Assembly (NCBI GenBank): GCA_003290165.1
Contig: QNQO01007592.1
Location: 62,001-126,000 of the forward strand
Direction of reading: 5' to 3'
Length of the DNA: 64,000 nucleotides
Origin: Berberis thunbergii
Lineage: Eukaryota > Streptophyta > Magnoliopsida > Ranunculales > Berberidaceae
Positions 21,984 to 33,588 of the stretch are shown here, one piece after another; within the stretch, counting starts at the first letter, position 1; the number at the start of each line of letters is the position of its first letter. Under the pieces are notes generated by a model. That model made no database searches and had not been told where the DNA came from. It was given only the letters and a program-made list of their open reading frames with translations. Made by a program: the position numbers and the translations under genes.

Positions 21984-24040
21984 AAGAGTTTAATTTTTTT
22001 TTTCCTAATGTAAATAGTTTCTCTAAAAGCTCTAATCTACATATAGTTTAAGGTTACTGTTAGTTCAACAATTTGTTTTACTGGTTTGATTTTCATGGCA
22101 GTATATCAAGAGAATGTTTCACAGATGACAACACGTCATCAAGGATCCTTTGGAGTTTTGAAAATCAGGTTTGAGGAAAAAAAAACTTTGTTATGTGTGG
22201 GGATGAATCTGGGTCGCGTTGGACATAATTACGACACTACATGCATGGCAAGAACATCTGATTTGCACTAGAAAGGCGCTATGATTAAAGTGTATAATAT
22301 TGTTTTTCTTAAATTTATGTGTTAGTTTATGATTCGTCCTAAAGGCTAACTACTTTGTGTTATAATTGCATCTTGCCGAGAAGGTCCTGAAGGATAACCA
22401 AAAGGTTCCAAAGGCTATTAGCACTAGTTCCAATGATTAATCAAACTATGCACAAAGGTTATAAACAGTGGCCTTAAGATATCACCACCTAAGTAGCTGT
22501 GACTGCTCATCATTCTATGAGGGGCTCAATCCATCTAACTACCCATCCCCTCAAACCATGCCAAAAGGCTACATCACCATCCCAAATGGTACTCAAACGG
22601 GAACCAACAACAATGATTACCGGGAAATCATTCTCAAAGGCAATTTTAGGATAATTGAATTCCTTGGAATCATGAGTAAAAGTGTAAAACTCCTTTGATG
22701 CAGCTAGTGAATTTTGAACGAAAGTACCAAGTTGTAAAACTTGGTGTGTTTTGGATTGAGTTTGATTTAACATGGATTTTTTCATATCAAAGATGAGGGT
22801 GAATTGGGAGGGTAGTGAGAGGTAACTGCACAATGTTACAGGAAGTATGTTGTTATTGTCAGGAGAATATCATGCTACGTTCAAGCAAAATCTCCCTTGT
22901 GAATGGCCATCAAACTTCTCTTGGTAATGTTTTCATGCTTATAGTTAATCCTTTCAATATCATCACCACAGCAACGCCGTCACATTAATGTTCTTTGTAA
23001 AAATAAAAGGGGTAAGCTTAGCAAGCTCAGCCGGAAAATTTCTCTTAAGACCTGGCAGATAAAATTCTGTCAAAATTCAGGTGGAGCTTGAGTTGGGGCT
23101 TCTGTCAAGCCGAACAACTTAAAATGTAGCACTAAAATTTTGCTAACAGGTTGATATAATTTGAGTTTGGGCGTCTATGGGTCGCTTGATTGTGCCTACA
23201 AAATCGGAGGCCTATGGTAGCCCCTCTCGCACGTAGTGCTCAAAGCCAGCTCCGGCTAGCTCCACAACCCTCTTAACACGCTCAAAGTGCACCGTATATA
23301 GTTGACCCCCAATAATGAGTGTGATTAGCTTTTTCAGAGAATGCTCACGCAAAATTATCACATATTAATATAGCACGAGTACCATTCTGAACAACTGTGG
23401 ATTGTAAGTAACGACTCAATAGACTTGGTCCATCATCATAATCAGCCTATTCACATTTGCCTTTTAACAACAAAATTACAAACGAATAAATAAAATGTGC
23501 TAAAATAATTAGAAACCCTAATCAGAAGGTGTCAACCTATATGCCGGGTGTAGCTACAGGGCAAATTAAAGAATGCTAAGTGGACATAGAGCTAACATAT
23601 ATAATTATTTTCATGCAATAATTTTCAAAAAATTAAAGAATAATTCTAAGGGGACATAAGCGTGTGATCCACGTAATAAAACCTCCCATGTACACAAAAT
23701 TTCCACAAGATTGGGTCCGCAATAAGGGTTGTCATTCTCATCAATCCACATTATTTCGTTAAAAACATTTAATGTTTAGTCATTTTTTAATTAAAATAGC
23801 TCTCAAGGGACCCCAAACCTTTATATTAAACTAAGAATGCTTCCATTAATTACTTTTTGAAAATTGGGATCTTAGTCAGGAAAAGAAGCAAAATCAATCA
23901 AAGATTACACATTTTTTTTTTTGTAACATTATGTTACACATTAGATCCTATAGCACAGTACTCAATGATAGTCAGCTGTCACAAGTTAGGGACGTAATGT
24001 ATACTATATCCGCATGAGCTGTTCGATCTTCGAATTCCTT
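21984..24040. other. Intergenic between MIZ1-like gene and patatin pseudogene
   Basis: No credible gene, RNA gene or bounded transposon was recognised. Short frames at 22086-22271 and, on the minus strand, 22510-22833 have no identifiable domain. The last 150 bp is promoter-like and resembles the upstream region of the intact patatin gene. Confidence 0.4.
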
Positions 24041-24044
24041 AAAT

Positions 24045-24051
24045 TATATAA
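24045..24051 (+). promoter_or_regulatory. TATA box of patatin pseudogene
   Basis: TATATAA about 110 bp before the ATG. The surrounding words (GCATGAGCTGTT, GATCTTCGAA) have counterparts upstream of the intact copy (CACATGAGTTGTTT, GATCTTAGAAA), so the promoter was duplicated with the gene. Confidence 0.5.
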
Positions 24052-24158
24052 CCCCGTGAGATCGGCATGACAATAATTCTCTTTGTTTGTTTCTTCTTGC
24101 AGCACTATATATAACCTTACCACCACCACCACTACTGCTACTGCATCGACAACAAGAA

Positions 24159-26284
24159 ATGGAAAATGGTCCAGATATCAATGCTGTTGATACTGGAAGT
24201 GTTAATCCTCCCCCTGCAATGGGGGAGATGATAACCGTGTTGAGTATCGATGGAGGTGGAATAAGAGGCATAATTCCAGGAACTATCCTCGCTTTCCTTG
24301 AATTTAAGGGTGTGTTTGGTTGCATGGAATCCTATGTCATGGGAATCCATGAGGGGACCACTACATTTTAGGCTAAATTGATATATCACTCCACATTTAC
24401 CATTTGACCACCATTTGATTTTGTGATCAATGGTGGGAATGGAAGTCCCATGAACATGGGAATCCCACTCCTTGGCCCTCCAAGGCATGTGATTCCCATG
24501 TTCATGGGACTTTCAATCCCACCATTGATCACAAAATCAAATGGTGGATGTGGAGTGATATATCAATTTAGCCTAAAATGTAGTGGTCCCCTCATGGATT
24601 CCCATGGCATAGGATTCCATGCAACCAAACACACCCTAAGCTCCAGGTGAATATCATCGTTGCTTGTTTGAGGGTTATATTTTATCTTTTTAATCACGTT
24701 CAACTAAACCGAAGTAAACAAATTTAAAAAATAATAATAAAAATAGTTTGCTGAGTTTTGAAACATTTTGGTGCAATAGGAACTTGATGGAGAGGATGCA
24801 AGGATTGCAGACTACTTTGATGTCATTGCAGGGACAAGTAGAGGGGGATTATTGACCACCATGCTTACTGCTCCTAACAAGAACGACAATCGCCCACTTT
24901 ACAGTGCTAAGGATGCTGTAAATTTCTACCTTGAGAATTCACCGCATATTTTCCCTCAAAATGCGTAAGTGGTAGAAGAGATACAGATCCCTTTTATCAA
25001 GCTCTCGGGTTAACATTGATTGAAGTAGGAGATTTTAATTTTTACATACAAGAAAAAACGGATCCAGGGTATCAAACAACATTAATTTGATAACAGCATG
25101 TTGACTAGCTATAATTTGAATGTGATTATAACAGCAAGACCATGATTTTGTGTCCAATAAAGAGCTTTTTTGGTGCAATTGCGGGACCTAAGTATAATGG
25201 CAAGTATCTACGTTCCAAATTGAAAGAACTACTACGAGATCTAAGACTCAATCAAACCCTCACAAATGTTCTGATTCCTACTTTCCATATCAAGCTCCTT
25301 CAGCCTACCATGTTTCTACAAACAAGGTACGTATGTTCAACCATTAGAAGATATAAATTATTATCTTTTATGCACCGAGCTACTTCTACTGAAATATGTT
25401 GTAACCCTTTACTATCAGATGTCTGCATTGGCACCTCTGCAGCTCCCACATATCTTCCCGCTCATTACTTTGAAACATGGGATTCTAATGGAAACCCGAG
25501 ACAGTTTCATCTCATAGATGGTGGCGTTGTTGCAAATAATCCTGTAAGTGCATATTCACTTAATCTGTATTCTTTTGAATAAAGACACAAAAAAATGATT
25601 GTATTCTGGGCCTAAATATAACTTTTACATGCTTATGTGCGTGCAGGCACATATGGCCTTGACCTATGTGTCACAGGAAATTATTAAGAAGAACGAAGAT
25701 TTTCAGTCATTCAAGCCTATGGAATACGAACGCCATTTGCTGATTTCCTTAGGCACAGGATCGGCCAAGCTAGAAGAGAAGTTTTCTGCTGTAGCCGCTG
25801 CCAAGTGGGGGATACTTGGATGGCTATACAATAACGGAGCAACACCTCTGATTGATAGCTTTTTTCAGGCCAGCTCTGATCTTGTTGACATCCATACCTC
25901 CATTCTCTTCCATTCATTAGACTGCAAAAATAATTATCTTCGGATTCAGGTAATTTTTCTTCCTCTTGGTCTTTGTTATAATCAAGAGTTTAAGATTAGT
26001 TGCAAGATCAGATCAGACTCATTTTGTTGAATGGAAAACAGGATGACACATTGACAGGCGATGCTACGTCGGTTGATGTTTCAACCAAGGAAAATCTATC
26101 GAACCTTGTCAAAATTGGAAATGATCTCTTAAAGAAACCAGTGTCAAGGGTGAATCTGGAGACAGGGATATTTGAGGTAGTCAATGGAGTAAGGACCAAT
26201 GAAGAAATTCTTACTCGATTTGCCAAGTTACTTTCAGAAGAGCATGCAAGGTGGCAAAAGAAAAGTGCAAGCCAAAATGTATGA
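24159..26284 (+). pseudogene. Patatin-like phospholipase pseudogene (copy 1)
   Basis: Paralogue of the intact gene at 45405-47256 with the same exon plan: exon 1 24159-24646 (with MITE), exon 2 24780-24964, exon 3 25135-25326, exon 4 ending 25543, exon 5 25647-25949, exon 6 26042-26284. Patatins are acyl hydrolases using a Ser-Asp dyad. The anion-hole motif DGGGIRG, the nucleophile elbow GTSRG and the catalytic Asp motif DGG are still encoded. Three lesions kill it: a 329-bp MITE in exon 1 causing a stop at 24369, a one-base loss near the end of exon 3 (192 versus 193 bp), and a deletion removing the acceptor and first codons of exon 4. Exons 5 and 6 are still open, so it died fairly recently. 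Confidence 0.88.
24308..24636 (+). mobile_element. Tourist-like (PIF/Harbinger) MITE in patatin exon 1
   Basis: A 329-bp near-perfect palindrome with arms of about 160 bp, starting GGGTGTGTTTGGTTGC and ending with its complement. It is flanked by TAA at 24305-24307 and 24637-24639, a 3-bp duplication typical of PIF/Harbinger. Removing it with one TAA gives an exon matching the intact paralogue. It encodes no protein and would need a transposase in trans. Transcribed from the gene it would fold into a long hairpin. Confidence 0.9.
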
Positions 26285-26643
26285 TATTTGGAAAGATTCC
26301 ATATTGCAAGCTAACCTTGTCTAGAATAATGTAACAAATCCTTTTCATAGAAGTTTTTAAAATTCTAAGGCATCCTTTTCATGGAAGGTTTTTATTTCAA
26401 GAATAATGTATAAAATCTATGAATAATTATGTATGTATTTCTAATAACTGATGGGTGGAAAATAGAAGATATAAAATCCCCATCCGGGTAATGTAATTAT
26501 CCATTAGATAAAAATGCTTTCATTGACGGTAGAAATATATGTGATAGTTATTTCAGTTGCTTATGAAATATTTAATTTTATGTGAAAATAAATGAAAGTG
26601 CGTGTTATGGATCATTGTGCCAACAATAATTCTAGCCAGCCAT
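26285..26643. other. Downstream flank of patatin pseudogene
   Basis: AT-rich sequence, presumably former 3' UTR and intergenic DNA. A doubled phrase around CATCCTTTTCAT(A/G)GAA occurs near 26335-26390. Nothing else was recognised. Confidence 0.35.
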
Positions 26644-26760
26644 GTTTGCTAGTCTTTTTTTTTACACTTCTACCCCTTCTATAAATAGTGTTTGTGGTTG
26701 TGATTGTGTTTTAAACATAAAGGGCAAAAAGTGTAAAAACATCAAAAAATGCTAGCAAAG
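26644..26760. repeat. Fold-back element, imperfect inverted repeat
   Basis: TTTGCTAGTC with a T-run, ACACTT and ACCCCTT at the left faces the complement of AAGGGCAAAAAGTGT and GCTAGCAAAG at the right, around a spacer of about 45 bp. It could be a small MITE, but no clear TSD was found. Confidence 0.45.
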
Positions 26761-26814
26761 ACTTTTTTTTAATTTGAATAGACTTGTCAAATTAGCTATT
26801 AATATATGGATACT

Positions 26815-27430
26815 AATGCAGTCATTTTTCGCTCCCTGCTCTGACCTTGTCCCGCTGACCTGTTTGACCTGCACAAGTAGCACACGTGAGCCACAGACCA
26901 CCGTGCGGTGGCCAATGACACTCCGATGCTAAAGTCAGACAAGGATTTGAGGAAGGTGTAATGTTGTAACATGGAATTTGTAGCGTACTTTAGCTTACCA
27001 ACCTCATGTCTTATTTATAGTGCAAGGAGTCATATGAGGTTTAACAAGGCCATTGTAGGCGTAGATTAGGGAAGAGATCTTCGTGGATATCCCTCTCTAA
27101 TTAGAAGTCATGCTGTAGGAGGGGAGTTCCTTTTTAGCTCCGTGCTCCTAGATACGCAGGAGATAGTTCTCAATCCAAGAGCATTCCGTGGAAGGGAGTT
27201 TCCTTGTATGGAAGATACTCTTGTGTTAGAAGCAAATAACAACTGTGGTTACCTGTCCGAAACAAATCCTCGAGATACTTGCTTGAAAATGGCTTACGGG
27301 TATCGGGGATAGCTGTGAGACGTGTGGGCCTAGCATGTTGTGAGAGTTTGGGCCTGTCTAGCGGGCCGAAGTTGAGCGGGCTGAGAACCACTCGGGCTGG
27401 ATACGTATTAGGCTGAGAACCCATCCTTTT
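26815..27430 (-). repeat. Decayed solo LTR related to the Tat-type elements
   Basis: It shares an ordered set of words with the Tat LTRs at 43537 and 63042: GAGCCA, GGTGGCC, CACTCCGATG and AAGTCAG, followed by a GGAAG purine stretch. A TATA box on the minus strand (complement of TATTTATAG near 27012-27020) fits an LTR in the same orientation. Boundaries are approximate and no internal region or TSD is visible. Confidence 0.45.
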
Positions 27431-27520
27431 TTCAATTTTAATAAACTTGTCTATATAGCTCTTAAACCAACAAAATGCAGAAAGAAGAGTTAAGCAGGAA
27501 GTAAAAGAGACTCAAGATAT

Positions 27521-28021
27521 TAGGGATGAACATAATTTCCTGAAAAACTAAAACTGAACTGGAATTGTATCATATTGTCCCTGTACCAAATCAGATCGAT
27601 CACTATTTTACTATTTGGGAAAGGAAACCAAACCAAACAAATAATTAATCTTATTTTTAATTATTAAATTTGAGTGATAGGGTGTTATTTTTCATTTTTA
27701 TTGTGCAAAAACAAGGAAAAAGCATAATCAAAGTAAAAAAAATAAATAGGTAAAGAAAATGGTTACTTTATATTTACCCATCCACTTATTGTGGTAAAAA
27801 GTTGACCATTTTGAAATCTACATATAATTTTGTCTTCAATTAATGAAAAATTGTTCTTGATGTCACTATTTGGGAAGAACCGAAATTGGTGCAGAATCAG
27901 ACCGATTTCGATCGGTACAGTATGGTATCAACTTAAAAAAAACCCAAAAATCGAAACGATAATTATACTGGAACGTTGCTTAGACAACCACAATACCGAA
28001 CTGTACCATGCCCACCCCCTA
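27521..28021. mobile_element. hAT-like MITE
   Basis: The ends TAGGGATGAACAT and ATGCCCACCCCCTA are imperfect inverted repeats. Flanks CAAGATAT and CAGGATAA agree at 6 of 8 positions, consistent with an aged 8-bp TSD. The ends resemble the better preserved element at 33128-33588. Non-coding. Confidence 0.5.
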
Positions 28022-28038
28022 CAGGATAACATGGTTCA

Positions 28039-28418
28039 TGTTGAGAGTCATCACACACTCTTGTGCTTTCTAGAGACTTCAAGTCTCTCTCCCACTTCTC
28101 TCTTGATCTATCTAGAAGATAAGGAATCTAGAAGAAAATAAAGCCTAATAAATTTAGAGAAAAATCTAGAGAATGCTTATCTAATTTTTCTCTAGAAAAT
28201 TTCATAAGAAAATCTCATGGCTCTCCCACCGACCTAGACTAGTATAAATAGAGGCAAGGAAGAGTTGTGATCCCAAGGAATAAAATAAGCTCAATAGTGA
28301 GTTGTAAGCTTGAGTGGGTGTGTTAGTGTTTGTACACAAAGATTGGTGTACTTGCCTATTTGAGAGATTAATAAAAATCAGATTGTTATAAGTCTTAGTT
28401 CTCCCTCAATTTACAACA
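28039..28418 (+). repeat. 5' LTR of plus-strand copia element
   Basis: It starts TGTTGAGAGTC and ends TTTACAACA. TATA box TATAAATA at 28243-28250. Confidence 0.92.
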
Positions 28419-28421
28419 ATT

Positions 28422-28433
28422 TGGTGTCAGAGC
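28422..28433 (+). promoter_or_regulatory. Primer binding site, one mismatch to initiator Met tRNA
   Basis: TGGTGTCAGAGC differs from the canonical TGGTATCAGAGC at one base and lies three bases after the LTR. Confidence 0.8.
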
Positions 28434-28558
28434 ACACGATTAGGGACCGTTGGTGAGACGTTGATTGTCGGAGATCGCTCGTGCACAGTTCGAGACTAAG
28501 AAGCATATTGGTCTGGGATCAAGCTTACTCGGTAGCACAAAGAAGGTTGCACCTTGTC

Positions 28559-29463
28559 ATGATGGGATATCTCATTGCAACAACCGGTGGGCTTACAAAG
28601 CTCAACCATAACAATTATAAGAGTTGGCAAACAAGGATAAATTTCTATTTACAAGGACAAGACTTGTGGCAAGTTGTTGGCGATAGTGAGACTGCGCCAC
28701 CGCCAAGGGAAAACGTTGCTGAATTTAGGAAATGATAAATCAAAGCTGGGAAGACACTTTATTTGCTCAAGACGACGATCGAGGATGAGATGCTTCAACA
28801 CATCGAAGATGCATACACACCCAAAGGAGCATGGGATACATTTGCATCCTTGTTCTCAATAACAAATGATGCTCGACTGCAGCTCTTGGAGAATGAATTG
28901 ATGAACTCTAGAAAAGGAGGTATGTCTATTAGAGAATATTTTTTGAAAATCAAAAATTTATGCTGTGAAATTTCAGAATTAGACCCAGCCAAAAAAATTA
29001 ATGAAGATAGGATGAAAAAATAATCATCCACGGATTAAAGCCTGAGTATACCTGGATTGTCACAGCGATTCTTGGTTGGCCAACTCAACCCTCCATTGTG
29101 GAGTTCGAAAGTTTGCTGGCTAATCAAGAGAGCCTCGCTAAGCAAATGGTAGGCGTCTCTTTGAAAAATGAGAAAGAAGAGGCACTCTTTAATAAAACAA
29201 ATGGTGGATATAAAAAGAAGAATTTTGTAAAACAAAATAAAGAAGAAGATAACTGGGCCAAGAAGTCCCAAGAGAGGAGTTACAAGAATAGGGGAGGTAA
29301 ACAAAGCAGAAGCAACAATGGGCAACCAAATGATGGTTGCTACAACTACGGCAGGAGAGGTTACTACACAGTAGATTGTCGGTAAAAAAAGAAGACAACT
29401 GAAGGCAACTTGGTGACATCTTGCAATCACCAAGACAATAATGAAGAAGAATGAGACTTCCAA
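28559..29463 (+). pseudogene. Copia gag remnant
   Basis: Probable start at ATG 28559 or 28562 (MGYLIATTGGLTKLNHNNYK). Two adjacent stops (TGA TAA, 28733-28738) interrupt the same frame, which resumes through KTTIEDEMLQHIEDAYTP. A one-base loss near 29020 shifts the frame, which continues as GLKPEYTW and on to a basic stretch. The zinc knuckle reads CYNYGRRGYYTVDC: the second cysteine and the histidine have both become tyrosine, so it cannot bind zinc. An in-frame stop follows immediately. Confidence 0.8.
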
Positions 29464-29540
29464 GCATCCTTTGCAACTGCCCTATTTGTGAAAATTCTCT
29501 TGAAGAATAAGTAAACTTCTCTAGGAATGATGAAGTAGTT

Positions 29541-30858
29541 ATGGCCTGCGAAGATAAAGTACTAGTAGTCAACTACAACAAAGATTGGATTGTGGAATCA
29601 TGCTGCTCCAATCATATAACCAAAGACAAGGAGAAACTATCCAACATCTGTGAGTACAAAGGAGATCGGGTCGTGATAACTGCAGGCAACATGAGATTGC
29701 CAATTGCTCACACTAGAGAGGCTGCATTTACCCCCCGCTTCAGCCCTAATCAATTCAACTGGAGAAAAGTCTACCATGTTCCAGGTATGAAGAAAAATCT
29801 ACGATCAGTATCACAGTTAACAACATTTGGCAATTACGTGGTGTTCGGGTCGGAAGATGTTAAGGTGTACCAAAGCCTAAAGTCATCTGGTACACCAATC
29901 ATGGAGGGACATAAGTTAGAGTCTATCTACGCGATGTCTGTGAAATCAACATATGTAGATAAGAATCGACGCAATGAAACTGTTGATTTGTGGCACGCGA
30001 GGCTAGGGCATGTTAGCTATTAGAGGTTGAAAGCAATGATGAGCAAGTCAATTTTGAAGGGTTTACCCCACCTGGATATACGAGGAGAAACAGTCTATGC
30101 TGGGTGTCAGTATGGAAAAACTCATCAACTGCCCTATCAGGAGTTATAATTTAGGGACAAGGAACCCTTGCAACTAATCCACTCAGATGTGTTCAATTGA
30201 GTAAAGCAAACTTCAATAAGTGGGATGCGCTACATGGTGACTTTTATTGACAACTTTTCAAGGTAAGTCTAGGTTTACTTTATGAAGGAAAAATCAGAAG
30301 TCATCAATAAATTTAAGGAATTTAATAATGAGATTGAAAGTAATAGGAAAGAAGATTGAATGCCTACGTACAGATAATGGCGGAAAGTACACATCGGATG
30401 AGTTTTCTAATTACCCGAGGGAGTGTAAAATCAGGAGACAATTAACATGTCTAGACACTCCACAACAAAATGGAGTGGCTAAAAAGAAGAACCAACATTT
30501 GACAAAGACATGCCGAAGCCTGTTGCATGTCAAGAATGTGCCAAGGCGTTTTTGGATGGAGTGTATGAAGACTGTAGCCCATGTTATCAACATGTTGCCA
30601 CAAGCAAAGTTAGAGTTTGTTTCACCCTTCCAGAAGTTATGGAATACTAAACCCACAGTGAGTTACTTCCGAGTTTTTATATGTGTCTATTACGTGTTCG
30701 TGCCTGATCACCTACTAAGAAAGTTCGACAAGAAGGCGATTCGTTGCATCTTTGTGGGATACGACAATCAAAGGAAAGGATGGAAATGTTGCGATCCTAC
30801 AACTGGGCATTGCTACACATCAAGGAACGTTTTGTTCGATGAAGCTTCGTCATGATGG
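29541..30858 (+). pseudogene. Copia protease and integrase remnant
   Basis: The frame from 29541 holds the protease site as ESC (29595-29603) where active copia proteases have DSG, so the catalytic Asp is lost. A GAG pre-integrase region follows (DLWHARLGHVSY), ended by a stop at 30021-30023. Between 30024 and 30327 a zinc-finger and first-Asp segment (LIHSDVF) can be read through stops. The frame 30328-30855 carries the second Asp region (RTDNGGKY) and the QNGVAKKKN segment where lysine replaces the usual catalytic Glu. Downstream is the conserved ending [18 protein letters not shown]. Confidence 0.8.
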
Positions 30859-31040
30859 ACTGCACAACAACTACTACTGCCAAATTCTAAAAGTCTAGAG
30901 GAGGAAATGCAGGAAATTGAGTCAACCCCTGCAAAAAGTAAAGAAGAAATGGGGCTCAACTCGCCAAAAACAACAAGTGTATCTACAAGCCCATGGAAAA
31001 TTTACGTACATGAAAGAACACCAGAAAAAGCTGAAAAAAG

Positions 31041-32615
31041 TTGGGAAGATTTGGGGCAACAACTGAGAAGGCAACTAGACAACGCAAACCTAATCCAAAG
31101 TATGCAAATGTGGTGATTGAAGAAGACGACAATAGAGAACTCACAACATTTGAAGCAGCATCTCCGAGCATAGAGTGGCAAAAGGTGATGGAAGAAGAAA
31201 TCCAAGCTCTGAAGCAAAATCAAACTTGAGACTTAGTCCCAAAACCCAAGGATTTGAAGCTTATATCATGCAGATGGGTCTACAAGATAAATACCCATCT
31301 TTATGGCTCGATAGAAAGATACAAGGCTCGATTGGTAGCCCGCGGGTTCTCTCAGCAATATGGACTAGGCTATGATGAAACATTTAGTCCAGTAGCTAAG
31401 ATCACTAGAGTGAGGGTCCTGTTTGCCCCAACAAGCAAATCTTGGAAATTATGGCAGATGGATGTGAAGAACGCCTTCCTGCACGGAGAAGTTGACCGAG
31501 AAATATACATGGAGCAACCTAAGGGGTTTGAGAGTAAAACCCAACAAAATTATGTCTGCAAGCTAAAGAAGGCATTGTACGGATTGAAGCAAGCACTAAG
31601 AGCCTAGTATGGGAAGATAACAAAGTTCTTAGTTCAAAGCGGGTACACAGTTACACATTCAGACTCAAGCCTGTTTATCAAATCCCAAAGAGGCAAACTA
31701 GTAATAGTGCTAGTATACGTAGATGATTTGATTGTTACTAGAGATGACAAAGAAGAAATCCAAGTAGTATGAAGAAACTCGGCGGTTCGATTCCAAATGA
31801 AGGAGTTCGGAGAACTAAGACACTTCTTGGGGCTCGAGATTGAACAAAGTGACAAAGGCTTATTCCTTTGTCAACAGAAGTATGCGAGCGATCTTTTGAA
31901 GAAATACGAGATGCACGAGTGTAAGTCAATCTCGACACCTATGGAGGTTAATGCCAAGCTATGTGTTGAAGAAGGCAAGACTTGGAAGATACAACAATGT
32001 ATGGTCAGCTAGTCGAGAGTCTAATCTACCTGATGCCCACACAACCAGGCATAGCCTACGCAGTTGGAGTAGCAAGTCGATTCATTCAAAAACCAAAGAA
32101 GCCTCATCTTGAATAAGTCTGGAGAATATTAAGGTACGTGAAAGGTACCACTGACCTCAGTATCTTATATAAAAAAGGGTAAAGATTACAAGGTAGTCGA
32201 CTATTGTGATGTTGACTATGTTGGAGATCATAACACGCAAAGATCAACTACTGGGTACGTGTTCAGTCTTGGTTCAAGAGCAATCACTTGGGGTAGCAAG
32301 AGACAACAAACTGTATCTCTCTCGACCAAAGAAGTAGAATATAGAGCAGCAGCTATGGCAGCTCAAGAAGGTACGTGGCTAATACAGTTAATGAAGGATT
32401 TGCCCCAGCTCGTTGAGTATGCCATACCATTACATTGTGATAATCAGTCTGTAATACGCTTAGCTGGAAACCCAATGTTCCACGCAAGGGCAAAGCATGT
32501 AGAGGTACACTACCATTTCATAAGAGAGAAGGTACTTCAATTATATAGATGCGAGCAATCAAGACAGACAACCAAATGGCATATTATATTCACTAAAGGA
32601 CTCGGTGCTACATAG
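31041..32615 (+). pseudogene. Copia reverse transcriptase and RNase H remnant
   Basis: An acidic linker leads to [50 protein letters not shown], then a TAG at 31605-31607 where a Trp codon is usual. The catalytic YVDD is intact at 31716-31727. After more stops, GEYRHFLGLEI-like sequence is read as GELRHFLGLEIEQ (31797 on). RNase H runs in 32259-32615 with [24 protein letters not shown] and [15 protein letters not shown]. At least three frame changes separate the pieces. Confidence 0.82.
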
Positions 32616-32662
32616 TTCGAAGAATTTCGAATACAACTTGGAATGACCTTTAAAAGAATTTG

Positions 32663-32675
32663 TGATGAGGGGGAG
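32663..32675 (+). promoter_or_regulatory. Polypurine tract of plus-strand copia element
   Basis: A purine run (GATGAGGGGGAG with one T) directly precedes the TGTTAAG start of the 3' LTR. Confidence 0.8.
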
Positions 32676-33055
32676 TGTTAAGAGTCATCAGAGACTCTTG
32701 TGCTTTCTAGAGACTTCAAGTCTCCCTCCCACTTCCCTCGTGATCTATCTAGAAGATAAGGAATCTTGAAGAAAATAATGCTTAAGAAATTTAGAGAAAA
32801 ATCTAGAAAATGTTTATCTAATTTTTCTCTAGAGAATTCCATAAGAAAATCTCAAGGCTCTCCCATTGACTTATACTCATACAAATAGAGGTAATGAAGA
32901 GTTGTGATGCCAAGGAAGAAAATAAGCTCAATTGTGAGTTGTAAGCTTGAGTGGGTGTGTTAGCGTTTGTACACAAAGATTGGTGTACTTACCTATTTGA
33001 GAGATTAATAAAAATCAGATTGTTATAAGTCTCAGTTCTCCCTCAATTTACAACA
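32676..33055 (+). repeat. 3' LTR of plus-strand copia element
   Basis: It has the same length as the 5' LTR, with scattered substitutions; its TATA box is mutated (CATACAAATA near 32880). Confidence 0.92.
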
Positions 33056-33127
33056 GTTCAGTTATATGTCCACCATCCTAAGGCTCTGCTTGGTATCACA
33101 TAAACTAATGGAAAATACATTGGTTTG

Positions 33128-33588
33128 TAGGGGTGGGCAAAAACCAATTTAAATTTGGTTAACTGAACCAAAATATGAATAGAAAGAAAATAATTTAAAC
33201 CGATCCAAATCGGTTATAAACGGTTCAAAATTGGTCTACGGTTTTGAACTGACCGAATAATAAATGAACCGACCGATTAATTAGATATATATATAAATAA
33301 ATAACAGGTAGGTGTCAATACCTGATTAGTGCAACAAATGCACTGCAGTGCACCCTGTTGCACTGAATCACCCCCTTCTCTCTCAGTTTTCAATTTTGGG
33401 CTAAAAATTGTGCCTGTCGCCGTGCTTAAGCCCAAAATTTTGATCCAACCGAATCGAACCGATCCGAAATTCGGTTCAACCGATTTTATTGGTTTACAAA
33501 TACAAAATTTGGTTTCAGTTTTGAGCAAACCGAATGAAATCGGTTCGATTTTCGGGGCTCAAAACCGAACCGACAATTCCCACCCCTA
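33128..33588. mobile_element. hAT-like MITE nested in TIR element
   Basis: 461 bp with ends TAGGGGTGGG and CCCACCCCTA. Flanks TTGGTTTG (33120-33127) and TTAGTTTG (33589-33596) match at 7 of 8 positions, an 8-bp TSD typical of hAT. The interior is rich in repeated AACCG/CGGTT words. Non-coding. Confidence 0.7.

Larger units (their letters stand above)
28039..33055 (+). mobile_element. Ty1/copia retrotransposon, plus strand, degenerate
   Basis: Two 380-bp LTRs (28039-28418, 32676-33055) flank gag-pol remnants in copia order. The target duplication GTTCA is perfect (28034-28038 and 33056-33060). A near-canonical initiator-Met PBS and a strong PPT are present. The coding region carries many stops and at least several frameshifts, and the protease and knuckle motifs are damaged, so it is older than the chromovirus. 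It inserted ten or so bases from the right TSD of a hAT-like MITE. Confidence 0.92.

Noticed and set aside
22510..22833. 107-codon minus-strand ORF
   Set aside because: No recognisable domain, no promoter or splice context; length expected by chance in 2 kb of non-coding DNA.
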